Source: Candidatus Heimdallarchaeota archaeon
GTDB lineage: Archaea > Asgardarchaeota > Heimdallarchaeia > JABLTI01
DNA: 7,000 nt
NCBI GenBank assembly: GCA_030667035.1
Contig: DAOUWQ010000069.1
Span: 1-7,000, forward strand
Reading direction: 5' to 3'
Shown: positions 4,851-7,000 of the stretch, in pieces
Position numbering within the stretch: the stretch's first letter is position 1
Layout: every line of letters starts with the position of its first letter
Translations under genes and position numbers: made by a program
The notes under the pieces: generated by a model
What the model saw: the letters and a program-made list of their open reading frames with translations, nothing else
Databases searched by the model: none
What the model was told of the DNA's origin: nothing

Positions 4851-4880
4851 TTGTGGGCACACTGTGGGGCGACACCACAA
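4851..4880. promoter_or_regulatory. GC-rich palindrome, candidate operator for the second lyase
   Basis: TTGTGG (4851-4856) and CCACAA (4875-4880) are inverted repeats. Inside, TGTGG (4863-4867) also pairs with CCACA (4875-4879), and TGTGGG is directly repeated at 4852 and 4863. This G/C island stands in an A/T-rich gap about 25-30 bases upstream of the second lyase TATA box, where archaeal activators or repressors often bind. It lies between two divergent promoters. The site is seen; its use is inferred. Confidence 0.4.
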
Positions 4881-4905
4881 TCTTATCCCATGCTTTCTAG
4901 ATAAA

Positions 4906-4915
4906 GATTTTAAAC
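4906..4915 (+). promoter_or_regulatory. TATA-like box of the second lyase
   Basis: GATTTTAAAC lies about 50 bases before ATG 4960, preceded by the A-rich ATAAA, which could serve as a BRE. Archaeal spacing would put the start near 4936, leaving a leader of about 25 bases that contains the SD. Confidence 0.45.
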
Positions 4916-4947
4916 TTGGGTCAAATACTTTGACAATTATTCACTTT

Positions 4948-4953
4948 AGGTGG
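4948..4953 (+). promoter_or_regulatory. SD that decides the start of the second lyase
   Basis: AGGTGG ends 6 bases before ATG 4960. The frame is open further upstream to a GTG at 4864, but that GTG lies upstream of the TATA box and inside the palindrome. The ATG also gives residue numbers that match the HAL family. Confidence 0.8.
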
Positions 4954-4959
4954 AAAAAC

Positions 4960-6483
4960 ATGACCTATACAATCAAAGGTGCTGGACTAACAATTGAAGA
5001 TGTTGTAAAAGTCGCACGACATAATGAAAAAGTAGAGTTGCATCCGGATGCAATAAAACGCATGCAAGCATGTAGAGATATGGTCGAAGAAAAAATCGAA
5101 GCAAATGAAATAATGTACGGAATAACTACGGGAATCGGCGAATTCAGTGAAACTTTTCTTAAAGGTGAAGAAGTCAAGTTATTCCAAAAATATTTGATTT
5201 ACAATCATGCTGCAGGTATTGGTAAAGCAGCTCCTATTGAGCATGTTCGTGCTGCAATGTTAGGTAGACTTAATGTTCTCGCACATGGAAATTCTGGTAA
5301 CAGAGTAGTAATTGCTGAAACATATGTTGAAATGTTGAATAAAGGAGTCACTCCAGAAGTTTGTGAAAAGGGTTCTGTTGGTGCTTCTGGTGACTTATGT
5401 AACATGTCACAAATAGCTTTACTTCTTATGGATGAAGGAAGAGCTTTCTATAAGGGTGAATTATTGCCTGGAAAAGAAGCCTTGGCTAAAGCAGGAATCA
5501 AAGCTCCAGGATTAGAACCTAGAGATGGTTTAGCAGCAATTAATGGCTCTAATTTCCTTACTGCAATGAGCGCTCTTTGGCTTTATGATGCATTAAGATT
5601 CATGAAGCAAGCAGAGATTGCTTGTGCAATGACAATTGAAGCATTGATGGGTAATATGAAACCTTACACTCCAAAGCTGCACGAAATTCGCGGCTTCCCT
5701 GGTGCAATTAGAACTGCAAAGTCACTTTCAAAACTTTTCAAAGGAGGGGACTTGTATGAAGCCAAACTACAAGTAAAAGTTCAAGATGCTTATTCAATGC
5801 GCTCTGCTCCTCAAGTATTAGGTGCTGTTCATGATGCATTGGCTTGGGCTCGTTCACAAGTGGAAATTGAATTAAATGGCGTTGGAGATAATCCTGTCTT
5901 CTTCCCAGAAGAAAAATTAACAATCACTGGAGCAAACTTCCAAGGAACTCCTGTTAGTTTACCACTTGATATGGCTGGTGCAGCAATTACTATGGTTTGT
6001 GTAATGTCTGAAAGACGTATGAATAGATTAAATCATCCAGCACTTAGTGTAGGCTTACCACCGTTCCTAACAAAAGGAGCAGGATTAATGTCTGGTTTGA
6101 TGTTAAGTCAATACACTGCAGGTATGCAAATCGTTGAAATGCGAATCTTATCTGCTCCTGCAAGTATCCAATCTATTCCTGCAGCTGCGGATCAAGAGGA
6201 CTTCGTTTCTATGGGAATGAATACCGCTCTCAAAAACAATCAAATATTGGATAATGCTTACGGCGTTTTAGGCATCGAATTTATGGCAGCCGCACAAGCC
6301 TTAGACTTTAGAGAGTACAAATTTGGTGATGGTGTTACCAAAGCCAAAGAAGTTATTCGTAAACATGTCAAATACTTAGACGAGGACAGACCATTGTTTG
6401 ACGATCACAATGCTATGAAAGCATTGGTCAAATCATGTGAAATCCTTGAAGAAGTAGAAAAAGAAATTGGCAGTTTAGAATAA
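4960..6483 (+). CDS. HAL-family aromatic amino acid ammonia-lyase, standard length
   Basis: This 507-residue MIO enzyme is close in length and numbering to Pseudomonas putida HAL. It has Tyr53 in YGITTGIG, His83 in YNHAAGIG, A142-S143-G144 in GSVGASGDL, Asn195 in AAINGSN, Tyr278/Arg281 in DAYSMRSAPQ, Asn311 in GDNPV, and Glu413 in DQEDFVSMG. Late residues LDEDRPLF (473-480) match the HAL C-terminus. Two positions depart from classical HAL: NGS-N where NGT-Q is usual, and EDF where EDH is usual. The substrate may therefore be histidine, tyrosine or another aromatic amino acid, or it may be a 2,3-aminomutase. The loop that carries rubredoxin in the first lyase is short here (about 262-274). It has its own SD, TATA-like box and terminator, so it is a single-gene unit. 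Its codons look more G/C-rich than the first lyase, judged by eye. Confidence 0.92.
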   Translation: MTYTIKGAGLTIEDVVKVARHNEKVELHPDAIKRMQACRDMVEEKIEANEIMYGITTGIGEFSETFLKGEEVKLFQKYLIYNHAAGIGKAAPIEHVRAAMLGRLNVLAHGNSGNRVVIAETYVEMLNKGVTPEVCEKGSVGASGDLCNMSQIALLLMDEGRAFYKGELLPGKEALAKAGIKAPGLEPRDGLAAINGSNFLTAMSALWLYDALRFMKQAEIACAMTIEALMGNMKPYTPKLHEIRGFPGAIRTAKSLSKLFKGGDLYEAKLQVKVQDAYSMRSAPQVLGAVHDALAWARSQVEIELNGVGDNPVFFPEEKLTITGANFQGTPVSLPLDMAGAAITMVCVMSERRMNRLNHPALSVGLPPFLTKGAGLMSGLMLSQYTAGMQIVEMRILSAPASIQSIPAAADQEDFVSMGMNTALKNNQILDNAYGVLGIEFMAAAQALDFREYKFGDGVTKAKEVIRKHVKYLDEDRPLFDDHNAMKALVKSCEILEEVEKEIGSLE

Positions 6484-6497
6484 TAGATTTGTATTAA

Positions 6498-6540
6498 GAA
6501 TTAGGATATTCCTAATTCCTTTCTTTTATTTCAATTTATA
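6498..6540 (+). terminator. Hairpin and T-rich terminator of the second lyase
   Basis: GAATTAGGA (6498-6506) and TCCTAATTC (6510-6518) form a perfect 9-bp stem with a 3-base loop, followed by a T-rich run through about 6540. It lies 15 bases after the lyase stop and in front of the converging CBS gene. The minus strand has no comparable U-run, so it mainly serves the + strand. Confidence 0.7.
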
Positions 6541-6560
6541 TCAATGTTGTTTGATTTTTC

Positions 6561-7000
6561 TTATCTTATTTTGTATTGATTTCGATGTATCAATGATTTT
6601 GCGAATTTTGTTACTAGTTCAGCATGGGTTGAATTATAATCAATTAATCCAATAATCTCATCGTTATTGTTTGAATCAATAACTGCTAATCGATTTACTT
6701 TTTCCTTATGCATAATTTGGTCTGCTTCATCAATAGATACTAGTCTATTTACTGAAATTACAGGTTTTATCATGAAATCTTTTGCAGTAGTATCTGGAGA
6801 GATGATACCGCCATCTTTTAGAATTAATCTTTGAATATCTCTATCTGTAATTATTCCAACTAGTTTTCCAATTCTTGTTACAAAAACACACCCTCGTTTT
6901 GTTTTTAGCAGTATTTTTGTTACTTCAACGAAGTTTGTATTTTCGTCCACTAGTTCAGGTTTAATCATTATCGTTTCTACGGTTGTAGTTCTTAAGAAAG
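6561..7000 (-). CDS. CBS-pair protein, start probably beyond the window
   Basis: This protein has two CBS domains, which usually bind AMP, ATP or another adenosyl ligand and act as a regulatory sensor. Numbered from the ATG at 6968 (135 residues), CBS1 is about 1-53, with VFVTRIGKLVGIITDRDI at 28-45. CBS2 is about 60-130, with AKDFMIKPVISV at 63-74, then LAVIDS, GLIDY and a C-terminal helix. The ATG has no SD. The frame stays open to the edge, and the upstream residues TTVETI before MIKPEL complete the usual CBS opening (compare AKDFMIKP in CBS2). The true start is therefore likely outside, possibly with a further domain. No catalytic domain is visible. It converges on the second lyase; any regulatory link is unproven. 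Confidence 0.88.
   Translation of the reverse strand, partial: FLRTTTVETIMIKPELVDENTNFVEVTKILLKTKRGCVFVTRIGKLVGIITDRDIQRLILKDGGIISPDTTAKDFMIKPVISVNRLVSIDEADQIMHKEKVNRLAVIDSNNNDEIIGLIDYNSTHAELVTKFAKSLIHRNQYKIR

Noticed and set aside
4864..4959. An N-terminal extension of the second lyase from GTG 4864 (32 extra residues).
   Set aside because: The GTG lies upstream of the TATA-like box and inside the palindrome; ATG 4960 has a good SD, and the family alignment begins there.
4965..5923. Three minus-strand frames (4965-5177, 5205-5405, 5738-5923) inside the second lyase.
   Set aside because: They lie fully inside a clearly coding lyase gene and have no recognisable content.
2284..6483. A recent tandem duplication or assembly repeat producing two lyase genes.
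   Set aside because: The two proteins share only family motifs, differ in length and in active-site neighbours, and have unrelated flanking DNA.

Overview
This is a 7 kb, AT-rich window from an archaeal-looking genome. The archaeal signs are AGGTGAT- or AGGAG-type Shine-Dalgarno (SD) sequences, TATA-like boxes, T-run terminators and a tRNA-His with an archaeal-type anticodon arm. A eukaryote-like E1/ubiquitin-like/E2 gene set suggests an Asgard-type archaeon, or another archaeal lineage with ubiquitin-like conjugation genes. That placement is an inference, because no marker gene lies in the window.

Left block (1-2217, all + strand): a ubiquitin-like conjugation operon. It has the C-terminal part of an E1-like activating enzyme, a 103-residue ubiquitin-like protein ending in one glycine, a UBC-fold E2-like protein with Cys136 and a long charged tail, an unrecognised 98-residue protein overlapping the E2 stop codon, and a 26-codon small ORF overlapping the stop of that one. 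The E2 tail and the 98-residue protein carry four I-K/R-I-I/L motifs that look like SUMO-interacting motifs. An E1-activated modifier passed to this E2 is the obvious reading. No RING E3 or JAMM protease is visible.

Middle and right block (2284-6483): two strongly diverged aromatic amino acid ammonia-lyases of the histidine ammonia-lyase (HAL) family, each with the Ala-Ser-Gly triad that forms the MIO cofactor. The first has a complete rubredoxin domain (C-x4-C and C-x2-C) inserted just before the active-site Tyr/Arg segment. The second has ordinary HAL length and residue numbering. Between them lie a tRNA-His(GTG) with an insert of about 31 nt in its D-loop, probably an intron, and a minus-strand gene for a membrane-anchored extracytoplasmic protein that faintly resembles superoxide reductase. 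A two-way terminator separates the converging units, and a GC-rich palindrome sits upstream of the second lyase promoter.

Right edge: a minus-strand CBS-pair protein whose start probably lies beyond the window, converging on the second lyase across a hairpin terminator. No insertion sequence, CRISPR array or rRNA was seen.
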